From contig NZ_LMEY01000012.1 of assembly GCF_001426665.1 (NCBI RefSeq), positions 1-64,000 on the forward strand: DNA of 64,000 bases, given 5' to 3'. The notes beneath the pieces were generated by a model, which was not told where the DNA came from, did no database searches, and was given only the letters and a program-made list of their open reading frames with translations. Source of the stretch: Rhizobium sp. Root1334. Its GTDB lineage: Bacteria > Pseudomonadota > Alphaproteobacteria > Rhizobiales > Rhizobiaceae. Shown piece after piece: positions 29,942 to 39,143 of this stretch; within the stretch, counting starts at the first letter, position 1, and every line of letters begins with the position of its first letter. The position numbers and the translations under genes were made by a program.

Positions 29942-31477
29942 TTAAGCGAAACTCTTCCGGCGGCGCTCAACCGCTGGGGCGTCCTCGATAGCGGGAACGC
30001 TTTGCAGTACACGTTTTGCTGGCAGAATGGCGATGGCCTCGGTGCCTTCGCGCAGCTTGGAGCGCAGCATGAAGTCGCCATTGTGCTTGGCCAGTATCGC
30101 TTGAACGATCGGCAGGCCGAGCCCGGTTCCCTGTTCAGCGCTCTTGATCGCGATCGAGCCTTGGCCGAAGGCGGAAAGAACCACCGGAATTTCGTCTTCG
30201 GGAATGCCCGGGCCGTTGTCCTTGATCGACAGGTATTGGCCGCCACCGGCCGTCCAACCGACCTTGACGGAAACTTCGCCGCCGGACGGCGTGAATTTCA
30301 CCGCATTCGATAACAGGTTCAGGATGACTTGGCGCATCGCCTTTTCGTCCACCCAGACCGACGGCATGCCGTATTCGAACTGCTCGGTGATGCTGATATT
30401 CTTGGTGCGGGCGCGCAGCTGCACCATGCCGATGCAGTCCTCGGTGATCTCCACCAGGTGAATGGCCTCTTCATTGAGGTCGTACTTGCCGGCTTCGATG
30501 CGCGAAAGATCGAGGATTTCGTTGATCAAATCGAGCAGATGCTGGCCGGAGCGGTGGATGTCGCCGGTATATTCCTTGTAGATCGGATTGTTGAGCGGGC
30601 CGAGCACTTCCGTCGACATGACTTCGGAAAAGCCAAGGATGGCGTTCAGCGGCGTGCGCAATTCGTGCGACATCGAGGCGAGGAAACGCGACTTTGCCAT
30701 ATTGGCTTCTTCAGCGCGGCGGCGCGCTTCGTCCGACATCGATTTCGCCACTTCGAGTTCGGCGATCAGATCGTCCTTCTCCGCCTGAACAGAAAGGATA
30801 TGCACGTTGCTGCGGTGCATGCGGTTGGTCATGAAGACGAGGAAAATCAGCGACGTCGAAATGATAACGGTCAAGGCCATATAGGCGGGATTGCCGGATC
30901 TCATCGTCAGCGCCCCAAGCGCGATGACGACCGGGGCAAAGGTGAAGAGCAGTGCATTGCGCAACAGGAACGTGCCCATCGCGGTGGCGGCGAGCGCAAT
31001 CAGCAGCACTGCAGCCTTGTAGAAGTCGAAATTGGCTTCGCGGCAGGTGTTGCAATCCTGGAAGATGAATGCTGCCCAGCAAATGCCAAGGACGATCTGG
31101 ACGAACAGGAAGCGGCGGCGCCAATAATTCACCTTGTCCGCCGGGATATCTATGGCCTTTGCCCGGCGTGCCAGCAGAATGCCGATGGCATTGACGCAGA
31201 GCGCCGTGATGCCCCAGGCGACGAGATCAAGCTTTTGCGACAGGGATACGCCGATAGCGGTGACCAGAATGATGAAGAACGGCATGGCAATCGCGCCCTG
31301 CAGCATCGTGTCGACGTGAAGCCCGAGCATCTCCTTATCGAAGCCGGACGCATTCGAGGGGCCAGCCTGCAGGCGTTCGCGGGTCGTGCGCACGGCTTTC
31401 GACACAGCCGCGTTGCGGTGGCTGCGCGATTTGTCGACGATATTCTTGTCTGTCGAGGTGCTGACGCCCTTACTCAT
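29942..31477 (-). CDS. Membrane sensor histidine kinase, PleC/DivJ/PdhS-like
   Basis: A 511-residue hybrid-free histidine kinase. About five or six hydrophobic segments lie between residues 55 and 220, then a coiled linker (QAEKDDLIAELEVAKS) leads to the dimerisation domain with the phospho-acceptor His271 in MSHELRTPLNAILGFSE. The ATPase domain has NLLSNAVKFTP (N box), DNGPGIPEDE (G1) and GTGLGLPIV (G2). The kinase core resembles the alphaproteobacterial cell-cycle kinases PleC, DivJ and PdhS, so a partner such as DivK is possible, but this is inference. No response regulator gene is adjacent. A short spacer (TGAGGTC) before the ATG contains the ribosome-binding site. Confidence 0.88.
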   Translation of the reverse strand: MSKGVSTSTDKNIVDKSRSHRNAAVSKAVRTTRERLQAGPSNASGFDKEMLGLHVDTMLQGAIAMPFFIILVTAIGVSLSQKLDLVAWGITALCVNAIGILLARRAKAIDIPADKVNYWRRRFLFVQIVLGICWAAFIFQDCNTCREANFDFYKAAVLLIALAATAMGTFLLRNALLFTFAPVVIALGALTMRSGNPAYMALTVIISTSLIFLVFMTNRMHRSNVHILSVQAEKDDLIAELEVAKSMSDEARRRAEEANMAKSRFLASMSHELRTPLNAILGFSEVMSTEVLGPLNNPIYKEYTGDIHRSGQHLLDLINEILDLSRIEAGKYDLNEEAIHLVEITEDCIGMVQLRARTKNISITEQFEYGMPSVWVDEKAMRQVILNLLSNAVKFTPSGGEVSVKVGWTAGGGQYLSIKDNGPGIPEDEIPVVLSAFGQGSIAIKSAEQGTGLGLPIVQAILAKHNGDFMLRSKLREGTEAIAILPAKRVLQSVPAIEDAPAVERRRKSFA

Positions 31478-31606
31478 GACCTCATACGCGTTAACGGAAT
31501 CCGTTGAAGTTTAAGGGGGAATCCTTAAGAAGTTGCTGCGATTTCCTGTTTTTTCGCTCCGCATCCCGCAGCGTGAACGGGCGTACAGAGGGTTTTCAAG
31601 GCGGAA

Positions 31607-32203
31607 ATGAAACAGATGCTCCGGATCATTCGCGACCTTCTGCTGACAACGCTTATATTGCTGTTTCTCGGGCTCGTGGTGGTTAGGCTTGAGGGGCCGG
31701 CGGAGGTGATGTCGGGCCGGGCGCGGGTTGTCGATGGCGATACGCTGGTGCTCGACGGCGAGCGCATCCGTCTTGCCGGCATCGATGCCCCGGAGTTGCG
31801 TCAGGTCTGCCAGCGGGAACAACGGGACTGGCCGTGTGGCACCGAGGCAAGGAGCCATCTAGCGGCCTTGATCGGTGATGCCCAAACCACCTGCGAGGCC
31901 GGTGGCAGCGATAAATACGGCAGGCTTCTTGCTGTCTGTAAGGTTGCAGATCGTGACCTGAATGCGGCGATGGTCGATGGCGGCTATGCCATCGCTTTCG
32001 GTAATTATGCGGCCGAGGAGGCTGCTGCCAGGCAAAAGCGGCTGGGCCTCTGGGCTGGCACGTTCGACGCGCCCCGCAGTTGGCGCCAGACCCATGGCGG
32101 AATGGACGAGATACCCCATATACCGGAGGGCTGGCTGGGCAGCGCAATTTCGCGGATCGGCGGCTGGGTTGGGAATGCAATGTCAAAGGTATGGAATGGC
32201 TGA
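31607..32203 (+). CDS. Thermonuclease-family (SNase) protein
   Basis: A 198-residue membrane-anchored or secreted nuclease-like protein. One hydrophobic segment (LLLTTLILLFLGLVVV) near the start is followed by an SNase-fold domain with ARVVDGDTLVLDGERIRLAGIDAPE, then GTEARSHL and DKYGRLLAVC, which carry the conserved Asp, Arg and Glu residues of the family. A short C-terminal extension is rich in Gly and Trp. It probably acts outside the inner membrane. The next gene overlaps it by eight bases. Confidence 0.88.
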   Translation: MKQMLRIIRDLLLTTLILLFLGLVVVRLEGPAEVMSGRARVVDGDTLVLDGERIRLAGIDAPELRQVCQREQRDWPCGTEARSHLAALIGDAQTTCEAGGSDKYGRLLAVCKVADRDLNAAMVDGGYAIAFGNYAAEEAAARQKRLGLWAGTFDAPRSWRQTHGGMDEIPHIPEGWLGSAISRIGGWVGNAMSKVWNG

Positions 32204-32834
32204 CGGGCACGTGGACGGGCTGGGGGTTTTGCGCGCAGCGATCGCGGCTTGCCGGATCTGCCGGGATGCGCCGGCGCGCGGTCCTGGCGACCAGTTGCCG
32301 CACGAGCCACGCCCGATCGTGGTCATGTCATCTTCGGCGCGAATCTTGATTTCCGGTCAGGCGCCGGGGTTGCGTGTCCATGAAAGCGGCCTGCCGTTCA
32401 ACGATGCCTCGGGCGACCGGCTGCGCCAGTGGCTCGGCGTCTCGCGCGAACAGTTTTACGATCCAAGCCTCTTTGCCATCGTGCCGATGGGCTTCTGTTT
32501 CCCGGGTTATGACGCTCATGGCAGCGACCTGCCGCCACGCCGGGAATGCGCGCCGCGTTGGCGCCAGGAGGTGATCGATGCGATGCCGCAGGTGGAGCTT
32601 GTGCTGGCGATCGGTCAATATGCCCAATCCTGGCATCTCGGCGACCGGCGTTCATCGACAATGACCGAAACGGTGCGCAACTGGCGCGCGCATCTGGGCT
32701 CCAACGCCGGGCCGCCAGTTCTGGCGCTGCCGCATCCGAGCTGGCGCAATACCGGCTGGCTGAAGAAAAATCCGTGGTTTGCTGAGGATGTCCTGCCTGT
32801 CCTAAGAGAGCGCGTATCAAAATTGATTATCTGA
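32196..32834 (+). CDS. Uracil-DNA-glycosylase-family protein
   Basis: A 212-residue protein with the fold signature of the uracil-DNA-glycosylase superfamily: ILISGQAPGLRVHESGLPFNDASGDRLRQWLG, in which GQAPG takes the place of the catalytic water-activating loop, and LALPHPSWRNTGW near the end, in the position of the conserved HPS motif. Substrate and activity are uncertain, since this branch often lacks classic activity. Cys-rich features of the iron-sulfur UDG families are only partly present (CRICRDAP). AAGGT lies six bases before the ATG at 32196. It overlaps the SNase gene end by eight bases, so cotranscription is likely. Confidence 0.85.
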   Translation: MADGHVDGLGVLRAAIAACRICRDAPARGPGDQLPHEPRPIVVMSSSARILISGQAPGLRVHESGLPFNDASGDRLRQWLGVSREQFYDPSLFAIVPMGFCFPGYDAHGSDLPPRRECAPRWRQEVIDAMPQVELVLAIGQYAQSWHLGDRRSSTMTETVRNWRAHLGSNAGPPVLALPHPSWRNTGWLKKNPWFAEDVLPVLRERVSKLII

Positions 32835-32899
32835 AACAATTTTCTTCCATTTGGTGAATTTCACGATATAGATAGAATAATATTCGAAAAGGGCTCTTC

Positions 32900-33388
32900 A
32901 TGGATCGTCTTGACCGTAAAATCCTGCGCCTGTTGCAGGAGGATTCCACACTCGCTGTTGCTGATCTGGCTAAAAAGGTCGGCCTGTCCACGACGCCTTG
33001 CTGGCGCCGTATCCAGAAGATGGAAGAGGATGGCGTGATCCGTGGCCGTGTGGCGCTTCTGGATCCGGCGAAGGTCAACACCAAGGTGACTGTCTTCGTG
33101 TCGATCCGTACCAACACCCATTCGATCGAATGGCTGAAGCGCTTTTCGGAAGTCGTCGGCGAGTTTCCTGAAGTGGTCGAATTCTACCGCATGAGCGGCG
33201 ATGTCGATTATCTCCTGCGCGTCGTCGTCCCTGATATTGCCGCCTATGACGCCTTCTACAAGCGCCTGATCACCAAGATCGAGATTCGCGATGTTTCGTC
33301 GGTCTTTGCGATGGAGCAGATCAAATATACGACGCAGCTGCCGCTCGACTACATGGTCATCGATCAGGCGAAGTCCAGCGAGGACTGA
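32900..33388 (+). CDS. Lrp/AsnC-family transcriptional regulator
   Basis: A 162-residue regulator with an N-terminal helix-turn-helix (ILRLLQEDSTLAVADLAKKVGLSTTPCWRRIQKMEEDGVI) and a C-terminal RAM ligand-binding domain (EVVEFYRMSGDVDYLLRVVVPD). Lrp/AsnC proteins respond to amino acids and often regulate amino-acid metabolism or transport. AAAGGG lies six bases before the ATG, in an AT-rich promoter. The stop directly abuts that of the convergent AlkD-like gene. Target genes cannot be read. Confidence 0.92.
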   Translation: MDRLDRKILRLLQEDSTLAVADLAKKVGLSTTPCWRRIQKMEEDGVIRGRVALLDPAKVNTKVTVFVSIRTNTHSIEWLKRFSEVVGEFPEVVEFYRMSGDVDYLLRVVVPDIAAYDAFYKRLITKIEIRDVSSVFAMEQIKYTTQLPLDYMVIDQAKSSED

Positions 33389-34093
33389 TTACCCGGCTAA
33401 CGGCTGCAGGCCCAGCCTTGCCAAAACGGCGCTGCTCGTGAGTTCACGGACAGCGTCCTTGCCGATCCACCGGGCTGTCCGGTCCTGCCGCGCAGCCAGA
33501 GACTGTGCCAGTGACAGCGCGGGGCCATGGCAGCGGACGCTGCGTTTGCCGATCTGGCGCAATGCCCAGTTCACCGCCTTTTTTACGAAATTGCGGTCAT
33601 CGCCGGCGTGAGCTTCGATCAGCGGCAGCCAGGCGAGGATGGTCTCGTCCGGCTCCTGTTTCAGGTGAACGGCGGCGACGGCGATCATGCTGAAAGCCGT
33701 GCGCCGGACGAACTCCCGTTCATCGGCGACAAATTCGGGAATCAGGATCGCTTCCAGCCGGGCATCGACAAACAGGTCGGCAAGGCTGTCGACGATTTCC
33801 CAGGAATTGAAACCGCTTGCCCATTGCCTGGCCGTATCGAGCGTCAGTTTCTGCGGCTCAGCGGTCAGGCTCGCCATGAGGCGAGCTTCGCGGATATTGC
33901 TGTCCCATAAAGTGAGGGCGCGGCCGTGGTCGCGCTTGATCACCCGGGCAATGCGTTTGAGCGCCGGGTTGGCTATCCCGAGCGCCTTGTCCGTTTCGAT
34001 ACCAAATCGCGCCATGCCGGCAAGGTTGCTTTCCGCGCCCAGTGTTTTCAGATGTGCGATGACGGCATCTGCTGGCGAGGCGGGCGACAGCAT
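33389..34093 (-). CDS. DNA alkylation repair (AlkD-like HEAT-repeat) protein
   Basis: A 234-residue all-alpha protein of the AlkD-type alkylpurine DNA glycosylase family, built of HEAT-like repeats. Recognisable parts are NLAGMARFGIETDKALGIANP, SFNSW-like SGFNSWEIVDSLAD, REFVRRTAFSMIAVAAVH and RNFVKKAVNWALRQIGKRS. Its start overlaps the preceding gene's stop in TAATG, so it is translationally coupled to the dehydrogenase upstream. Whether it has glycosylase activity cannot be told from sequence alone. Confidence 0.87.
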   Translation of the reverse strand: MLSPASPADAVIAHLKTLGAESNLAGMARFGIETDKALGIANPALKRIARVIKRDHGRALTLWDSNIREARLMASLTAEPQKLTLDTARQWASGFNSWEIVDSLADLFVDARLEAILIPEFVADEREFVRRTAFSMIAVAAVHLKQEPDETILAWLPLIEAHAGDDRNFVKKAVNWALRQIGKRSVRCHGPALSLAQSLAARQDRTARWIGKDAVRELTSSAVLARLGLQPLAG

Positions 34094-34962
34094 TATTTTT
34101 CGAGCCGCGCCAGAAGCGACGACGTGTCCCAGCGATTGCCACCCATTTCCTGCACGTCGGCATAGAATTGATCGACCAGCGCTGTCACCGGCAGCTTGGC
34201 ACCATTGCTGCGGGCTTCGGTCAGAACGATGTCGAGATCCTTGCGCATCCAGTCGATGGCGAAGCCGAAATCGTACTTGCCTGCATTCATGGTCTTGTGG
34301 CGGTTTTCCATCTGCCAGGAACCGGCGGCCCCCTTGGAGATCACCTCTATGACCTTCTCGATATCGAGACCGGCCTTTTTGCCGAAATGGATGCCTTCGG
34401 CGAGGCCCTGGACGAGGCCGGCGATGCAGATCTGGTTGACCATCTTGGTCAGTTGTCCTGACCCGGCCGGGCCCATCAGGCCAACCATCCGGGCATAAGC
34501 ATCGATAATTGGCCGGGCGCGCTCAAACACGGCGGGATCGCCACCGCACATCACCGTCAATACGCCGTTTTCGGCACCGGCCTGACCGCCGGAGACCGGC
34601 GCATCGATAAAGTGGGCGCCGCGTGCGGACGCTGCCGCATCCAGTTCGCGGGCGACCTCGGCAGAGGCGGTGGTGTTGTCGATGAAGATGGCACCGGCCT
34701 TCAGGGTTTCGAAGGCGCCATCCTTGCCGGTTGTCACCGAGCGCAGATCGTCGTCATTGCCGACGCAGCAGAAGACGAGGTCGGCGCCGTCGGCGGCTTG
34801 CGCCGGTGTTGCTGCCGCGCGGCCTCCAAACTGTTCTGCCCATTTTGCGGCCTTCGCGGCCGTGCGGTTATAGACCGTCAGCTCGTGGCCGCCCTTGACC
34901 TTGAGGTGACCGGCCATCGGATACCCCATGACGCCCAGACCAATGAATGCGACTTTTGCCAT
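34093..34962 (-). CDS. NAD(P)-dependent beta-hydroxyacid dehydrogenase (HIBADH family)
   Basis: A 289-residue oxidoreductase of the 3-hydroxyisobutyrate/tartronate semialdehyde reductase family. The nucleotide-binding motif GLGVMGYPMAGHL is at the start, DAPVSGGQAGAENG is the substrate motif, and GSGQLTKMVNQICIAG carries the catalytic Lys. NRHKTMNAGKYDFGFAIDWMRKDLDI is typical of the C-terminal all-alpha domain. GGGAG lies eight bases before the ATG. It forms an operon with the AlkD-like gene. Confidence 0.92.
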   Translation of the reverse strand: MAKVAFIGLGVMGYPMAGHLKVKGGHELTVYNRTAAKAAKWAEQFGGRAAATPAQAADGADLVFCCVGNDDDLRSVTTGKDGAFETLKAGAIFIDNTTASAEVARELDAAASARGAHFIDAPVSGGQAGAENGVLTVMCGGDPAVFERARPIIDAYARMVGLMGPAGSGQLTKMVNQICIAGLVQGLAEGIHFGKKAGLDIEKVIEVISKGAAGSWQMENRHKTMNAGKYDFGFAIDWMRKDLDIVLTEARSNGAKLPVTALVDQFYADVQEMGGNRWDTSSLLARLEK

Positions 34963-35095
34963 TCGAAAACTCCCGAAATTCCATCTTGTCGAGACTTAGC
35001 CGATGCAGATGGGGCGGGGAAGGCCCGTGATGGCGAGCTTTGGCGTTTACAGGCAAAGACAACGGCGCTGCAATGCGCGGCGATCTTTCGTCGTG

Positions 35096-36721
35096 TTACG
35101 GAACCGCGGGAACGGGGGGAAGGTCAACGCCATCCGGCAGGCATTCCGCCTGCCGCCCGAGGCTTGCGGAAATATCGAGCCAGAGACGGCGCAGGCGGCG
35201 AACATGCAGGTCGTCGGCAATCCACCGGAGCACATGTTCGGTCGATTTGGAATCGTCGTCCCGCAGCATCCTCTTGCGCGCCCAGATGCAAAAGGCGTCT
35301 GCATCGACGGCTTCCGCTCTATCCGCATCCAGGGTGATGGGCTTGGTCGCGCTGATCTTCACCGTCTCTCTCAGGCTGCTTGTCGAGGCCATGAGGACAC
35401 CGGCGCAAATCTCGTCGAAGGCCTTGACCGAGTGTTTGCTGCTGATCGCCCGCTCGAGGTCGAAGATGGTGCGGATGTTCAACTCGCGGAAGATCAGGAA
35501 TTTTTCCGGACCGAGGATATGGCATAGCTGCGCCTGGCCCACCCAGTCGATGACCTGATAGATGCCATAGGGCGATTCGATATGCAGCATGATCGGATTG
35601 TAGGTCGCGAGGTTCTGCACGTCATATATGCCGCATTCCTCCAGGCGAAACCGCGTCTCGTAATCGATGCCATCGATGATATCGAGCGAGACGATCTTGG
35701 TGACGTTGACGAAGCGGTCGTCGGTGGTCTTGATCCAGTTGATCAGGTTCTGGAATTTGACCAGCAGGAATTTGGTCGCACTCTGCGGCAACAGGCCGAG
35801 CAGTGGCGCTAGACCGAACCAGATGGGCTGGATGTGACTGCTGGCTACCGAAGCAACCGCTGGCGTTGCTGCTGGCACAGACGGCTGCGCTGCTGCAGGC
35901 AGAATACTGGCCGCGAGGCCGGTGATGCCGCTGATCGGGTCGCGAAAGACAGCGAACAGGATGATCGTGAAAATCACTGATGCAACGATTTCGGCCGTAT
36001 GCCGCAGGAACGTATAGGGAGAGAGGTCGAAGACAGCGATCGAGCGGACGAAATTGCGGATTGCTGCGACAAAGGCACCAGCAAAGGCGAGCGAGCCGAT
36101 GACTGTCAATTGCTGCCAGTTTGCATGGCTGCCGTCCGTTACGGCCGATCCGGCTGCGGCGGAGCACGCGGCTGCGCCCAGGCCACAGGCAAGGGTGGTG
36201 AACAGGGCGGAGAAGCCGAAGTAACACAGAAGAACGAAACCGATTGAGGACAGGAAGATCCTCCAGTCGCTGCGCGAACCGAAACTGCCGATGCTCTTGA
36301 TGATCCAGTCAATCTGATCGATGTCGGTCATCCCGTTGAACGTTCTGCCGTCGGTGGGATCTGGAACCTGCAGATCCGAAATATATTTGGATTTGACGAA
36401 TTCGAAGGAGGGATTGCTGGTCAAGCGGACGTTTGGATCAGGCATATCGCCGTTGGCGGGCGGAGCCTGGTTGGCATTTACCGGGGGTACGGTGTCGATG
36501 CCCTGGCTTCGTTCCAGAGGAGTCCCAAACGAGATCAGGAAATCCTTGATCGAGCGCAGCCGCCGGAGCCTGACTTCATGCCGGCCATAGAGCAGCAGGC
36601 ATGGGGTGAGGAGCGCAAACAGCAAAGCCAATGGATGGAGACCGAGGATATTTTTTATCGCGGCGATCAAAAGGCCGAAAATACCGCCCGCGCCGGCGAA
36701 CCAGGCAAAAAAGATTTCCAT
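35096..36721 (-). CDS. Large membrane protein with C-terminal helix-hairpin-like region, unknown function
   Basis: A 541-residue protein that I cannot assign to a named family. Hydrophobic segments lie at about 5-45, 155-195, 205-225, 240-275 and 295-315. After them, residues about 346-425 (LDIIDGIDYETRFRLEECGIYDVQNLATYNP and FLIFRELNIRTIFDLERAI) look like paired helix-hairpin-helix units of the kind that bind DNA or other proteins. The remaining 115 residues are charged and soluble. Between helices 1 and 2 lies a Pro-rich linker. AAGGGGGA precedes the ATG. It is alone, with a 252-base divergent promoter region toward a GFA gene. It could link the membrane to nucleic acid or a cytoplasmic partner, which is speculation. 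Confidence 0.7.
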   Translation of the reverse strand: MEIFFAWFAGAGGIFGLLIAAIKNILGLHPLALLFALLTPCLLLYGRHEVRLRRLRSIKDFLISFGTPLERSQGIDTVPPVNANQAPPANGDMPDPNVRLTSNPSFEFVKSKYISDLQVPDPTDGRTFNGMTDIDQIDWIIKSIGSFGSRSDWRIFLSSIGFVLLCYFGFSALFTTLACGLGAAACSAAAGSAVTDGSHANWQQLTVIGSLAFAGAFVAAIRNFVRSIAVFDLSPYTFLRHTAEIVASVIFTIILFAVFRDPISGITGLAASILPAAAQPSVPAATPAVASVASSHIQPIWFGLAPLLGLLPQSATKFLLVKFQNLINWIKTTDDRFVNVTKIVSLDIIDGIDYETRFRLEECGIYDVQNLATYNPIMLHIESPYGIYQVIDWVGQAQLCHILGPEKFLIFRELNIRTIFDLERAISSKHSVKAFDEICAGVLMASTSSLRETVKISATKPITLDADRAEAVDADAFCIWARKRMLRDDDSKSTEHVLRWIADDLHVRRLRRLWLDISASLGRQAECLPDGVDLPPVPAVP

Positions 36722-36973
36722 GAATATTCCCCCTTAAGTTGTGCCTGTAACGTAAGGGTGGCGATCTGCATGCGTCCATAAATCGCCTGCATCAATAGGT
36801 TGTTAAATCAATCCTTGATTGTGGTTTTGCTGAATAAATTAGCCGCGCCTGTTATTTTGGCGACGAGGTGATCGTCCGCGGTGCTTGAAGCCCGGACTTC
36901 GTGCCGTATGTCTTTACCGGGACAGCTCGCAACGGCTGTTGCATCCCGGCTTATTATTCGGAGGACACTATTC

Positions 36974-37354
36974 ATGGCCGATCGACTGAACGCTTCGTGC
37001 CGCTGCGGCGGCGTCAAATTTTCAATTCCGGCGGAAGCTGCCGGGGTGTTCTGCTGTCATTGTGGCGATTGCCGCAAGGCGCATGGCAACTACATGGCAG
37101 TGATCGGCGCGCCGCGCGGCGATGTGCGGTTCGACGCGGATGGCACGTTGCAATGGTACGGCTATTCGGACAAGGCCCGGCGCGGGTTCTGTTCGACCTG
37201 CGGCAGCCGTCTGTTCAAGGACAATATCGGCACCGACCTACTGATGGTCTCGGCCGGTGTGATCGATGGCGACACCGGCAAACGGATCGTCAAGAACATC
37301 CTGACCGAGTTCAAGGGCGACTGGTATGAGTTGCCCGAGGTTCACGACGCCTGA
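36974..37354 (+). CDS. GFA / CENP-V-family zinc protein (second copy)
   Basis: A 126-residue GFA-family protein with the zinc motif set ASCRCGGVKF, CHCGDCRKAHG and FCSTCGSRLF. Compared with the copy at 18324, the Cys pattern is the same but the sequence is clearly different, so they are paralogs. GGAGGA lies nine bases before the ATG. Its stop is six bases from that of the convergent methyltransferase gene. Biochemical function is unknown. Confidence 0.9.
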   Translation: MADRLNASCRCGGVKFSIPAEAAGVFCCHCGDCRKAHGNYMAVIGAPRGDVRFDADGTLQWYGYSDKARRGFCSTCGSRLFKDNIGTDLLMVSAGVIDGDTGKRIVKNILTEFKGDWYELPEVHDA

Positions 37355-37360
37355 GCGCCG

Positions 37361-38176
37361 TTATCCGCGTAGTTTTGCAATCACCAGATGACCGGCGATC
37401 GGTGCGCCTTCTTCCTTGCGCACCGTGATATCCGTCAATTCCACGACATCGAATCCGATCGCATCGAGGCGCTCGCGGACATAGGTTTCGGCATGGGCGA
37501 AACGCTGGTTCGGACCGACCATGAAAGGACGGCCGGCAAAGGTTTCGGTGGGCAGGGTCTCGCTTGAGAAGATGAACAGGCCGCCGGCATTCATGTTTTC
37601 GGCAGCGCCGAAAAACAGGGCTTCGAGCGCGCCGAGATAGGGCAGTACATCGGTTGCCGTCACGAGATCGAAGGGCTCGTCGTCATTGTCTTCGAGGAAA
37701 TCGACGACTTCGGCGACGTAGAGCGTCTCGTAGACGTCTTTTTCATGGGCGATCTCGACCATGTTTTCCGACAGATCGATGCCGGTGATGTCATCGGCCA
37801 TGTCGCGCAGTGCGCCGCCGGTCAGGCCCGTGCCGCAGCCGAGATCGAGTACGCGGGCGAAGGGGCCAAGCTTCAGGGCCTGAAGGCGCTGACGCACCAG
37901 CATCGGCACATGGTAGTCGAGCTGTTCGACGAGCACGTCCTCGAACACATCGGCATGCTGATCGAACAGGGTGGCGACATAGGCGTCGGGGGCCTTGTCG
38001 GGCGTCTCGCCGCGGCCCATCGAGGCGATGCGGACGGCAGCGCCGCCGTGATCGTCGGGATCGATCGCCAGAACTTCCTGATAGGCTTTGACAGCCGCCT
38101 CGACGTCGCCGGATTTCTCTAGGGCAAGCGCGCGGTTATAGGCTTCGGCGAGGGCTTCTTCATCGATCTTCTGCAT
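37361..38176 (-). CDS. TPR-containing SAM-dependent methyltransferase
   Basis: A 271-residue protein with a short TPR-like start (LAEAYNRALALEKSGDVEAAVKAYQEVLAIDPDD, residues about 7-42) followed by a class I methyltransferase domain. Motif I is VLDLGCGTGLTGG, and IDLSENMVEIAHEK gives the acidic SAM-ribose contact. This resembles the family annotated as TPR-methyltransferases with unknown substrates. The start at 38176 was chosen at an ATG beginning a helical TPR; 38227 is also possible, and ribosome-binding sites are weak. Divergent from the DUF2270 gene. Confidence 0.87.
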   Translation of the reverse strand: MQKIDEEALAEAYNRALALEKSGDVEAAVKAYQEVLAIDPDDHGGAAVRIASMGRGETPDKAPDAYVATLFDQHADVFEDVLVEQLDYHVPMLVRQRLQALKLGPFARVLDLGCGTGLTGGALRDMADDITGIDLSENMVEIAHEKDVYETLYVAEVVDFLEDNDDEPFDLVTATDVLPYLGALEALFFGAAENMNAGGLFIFSSETLPTETFAGRPFMVGPNQRFAHAETYVRERLDAIGFDVVELTDITVRKEEGAPIAGHLVIAKLRG

Positions 38177-38315
38177 GGCGGCGTCTTTACGGCGCGGGCG
38201 GCCATTTGGCAATGCGGAAACCCGCATTTGCGGGCCTTTGGGCCGGGAAAGTCATTGGTTGCCGCCGAAATTGAGCGCATGATGAGGAAAACAACAAAAA
38301 TCCGGAGGAAATGCC

Positions 38316-39041
38316 ATGGCTGCGGAATTCAGCCCGATTGCCTTGCTCAAGGACGAGAACGAAGCCAAGAGCCCGCCTTTACCGGCGACGCCCTCGGAGA
38401 CGATCACGGCGCTCGTCCACTACTATCGTGGCGAGATGGGCCGCATGGCGGGTTGGAGGGACCGTATCGACCGCACATCGAACTGGGCCATCACCGTGGT
38501 TGCGGCCCTGCTTTCTGTTTCCCTGTCGAGCCCGGCTTCGCATCATGGTGTGCTGCTCTTTGCCATGCTGCTGATCACGCTGCTGTTGTTCATAGAGGCG
38601 CGGCGATACCGGTTCTTCGATGTTTATCGCGCCCGTGTTCGCCGGATCGAACGTGGTTATTTTGCTCAGATGCTGGCTCCGCAGGCGCCCTTCAAGCCGA
38701 ATTGGGCAGCCCCCATCGCCGACAGCCTGCGCCGTCCGGCTTTTCTGATGAGTTATCGCGAAGCGGTTTGCCGGAGATTGCGGCGCAACTATTGCTGGAT
38801 GTACCTCATCCTCCTGTTGGCCTGGGGCCTGAAGATATCCTCGCCGCTGCTGCAGGCCGATGGCGGTGCGGCACGCGAGGTGGCGTCGCTTGCTGAAATC
38901 GCCGGGAATGCTGCGCTCGGTCCCGTCTCAGGCTGGCTGGTCATTGGAATTGTCGCCGCGTTTTACCTGCTGATGGTCTATGCCGCGCTTCACAAGGAAC
39001 CGAGTGAGGGGGAACTCGCCCATGGCGAGGTTCACGTGTGA
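38316..39041 (+). CDS. DUF2270 membrane protein
   Basis: A 241-residue protein of the DUF2270 family: a cytoplasmic start with ITALVHYYRGEMGRMAGWRDRIDRTSNWAIT, then two hydrophobic segments (VVAALLSVSL, LLFAMLLITLLLFIEA), a conserved RRYRFFDVYRARVRRIERGYFAQML segment and two more helices at the end. CGGAGG lies seven bases before the ATG. An overlapping ATG at 38311 is out of frame. Function unknown. Confidence 0.88.
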   Translation: MAAEFSPIALLKDENEAKSPPLPATPSETITALVHYYRGEMGRMAGWRDRIDRTSNWAITVVAALLSVSLSSPASHHGVLLFAMLLITLLLFIEARRYRFFDVYRARVRRIERGYFAQMLAPQAPFKPNWAAPIADSLRRPAFLMSYREAVCRRLRRNYCWMYLILLLAWGLKISSPLLQADGGAAREVASLAEIAGNAALGPVSGWLVIGIVAAFYLLMVYAALHKEPSEGELAHGEVHV

Positions 39042-39143
39042 GCGGTAAAACAGATACGCTGATGGCATGTGCAGGATTTCTTGATTGTGATCTTCGCCTG
39101 CTACTGGTCTTATCGTGTCTTCATTGACATGAGGGAGACGGTA

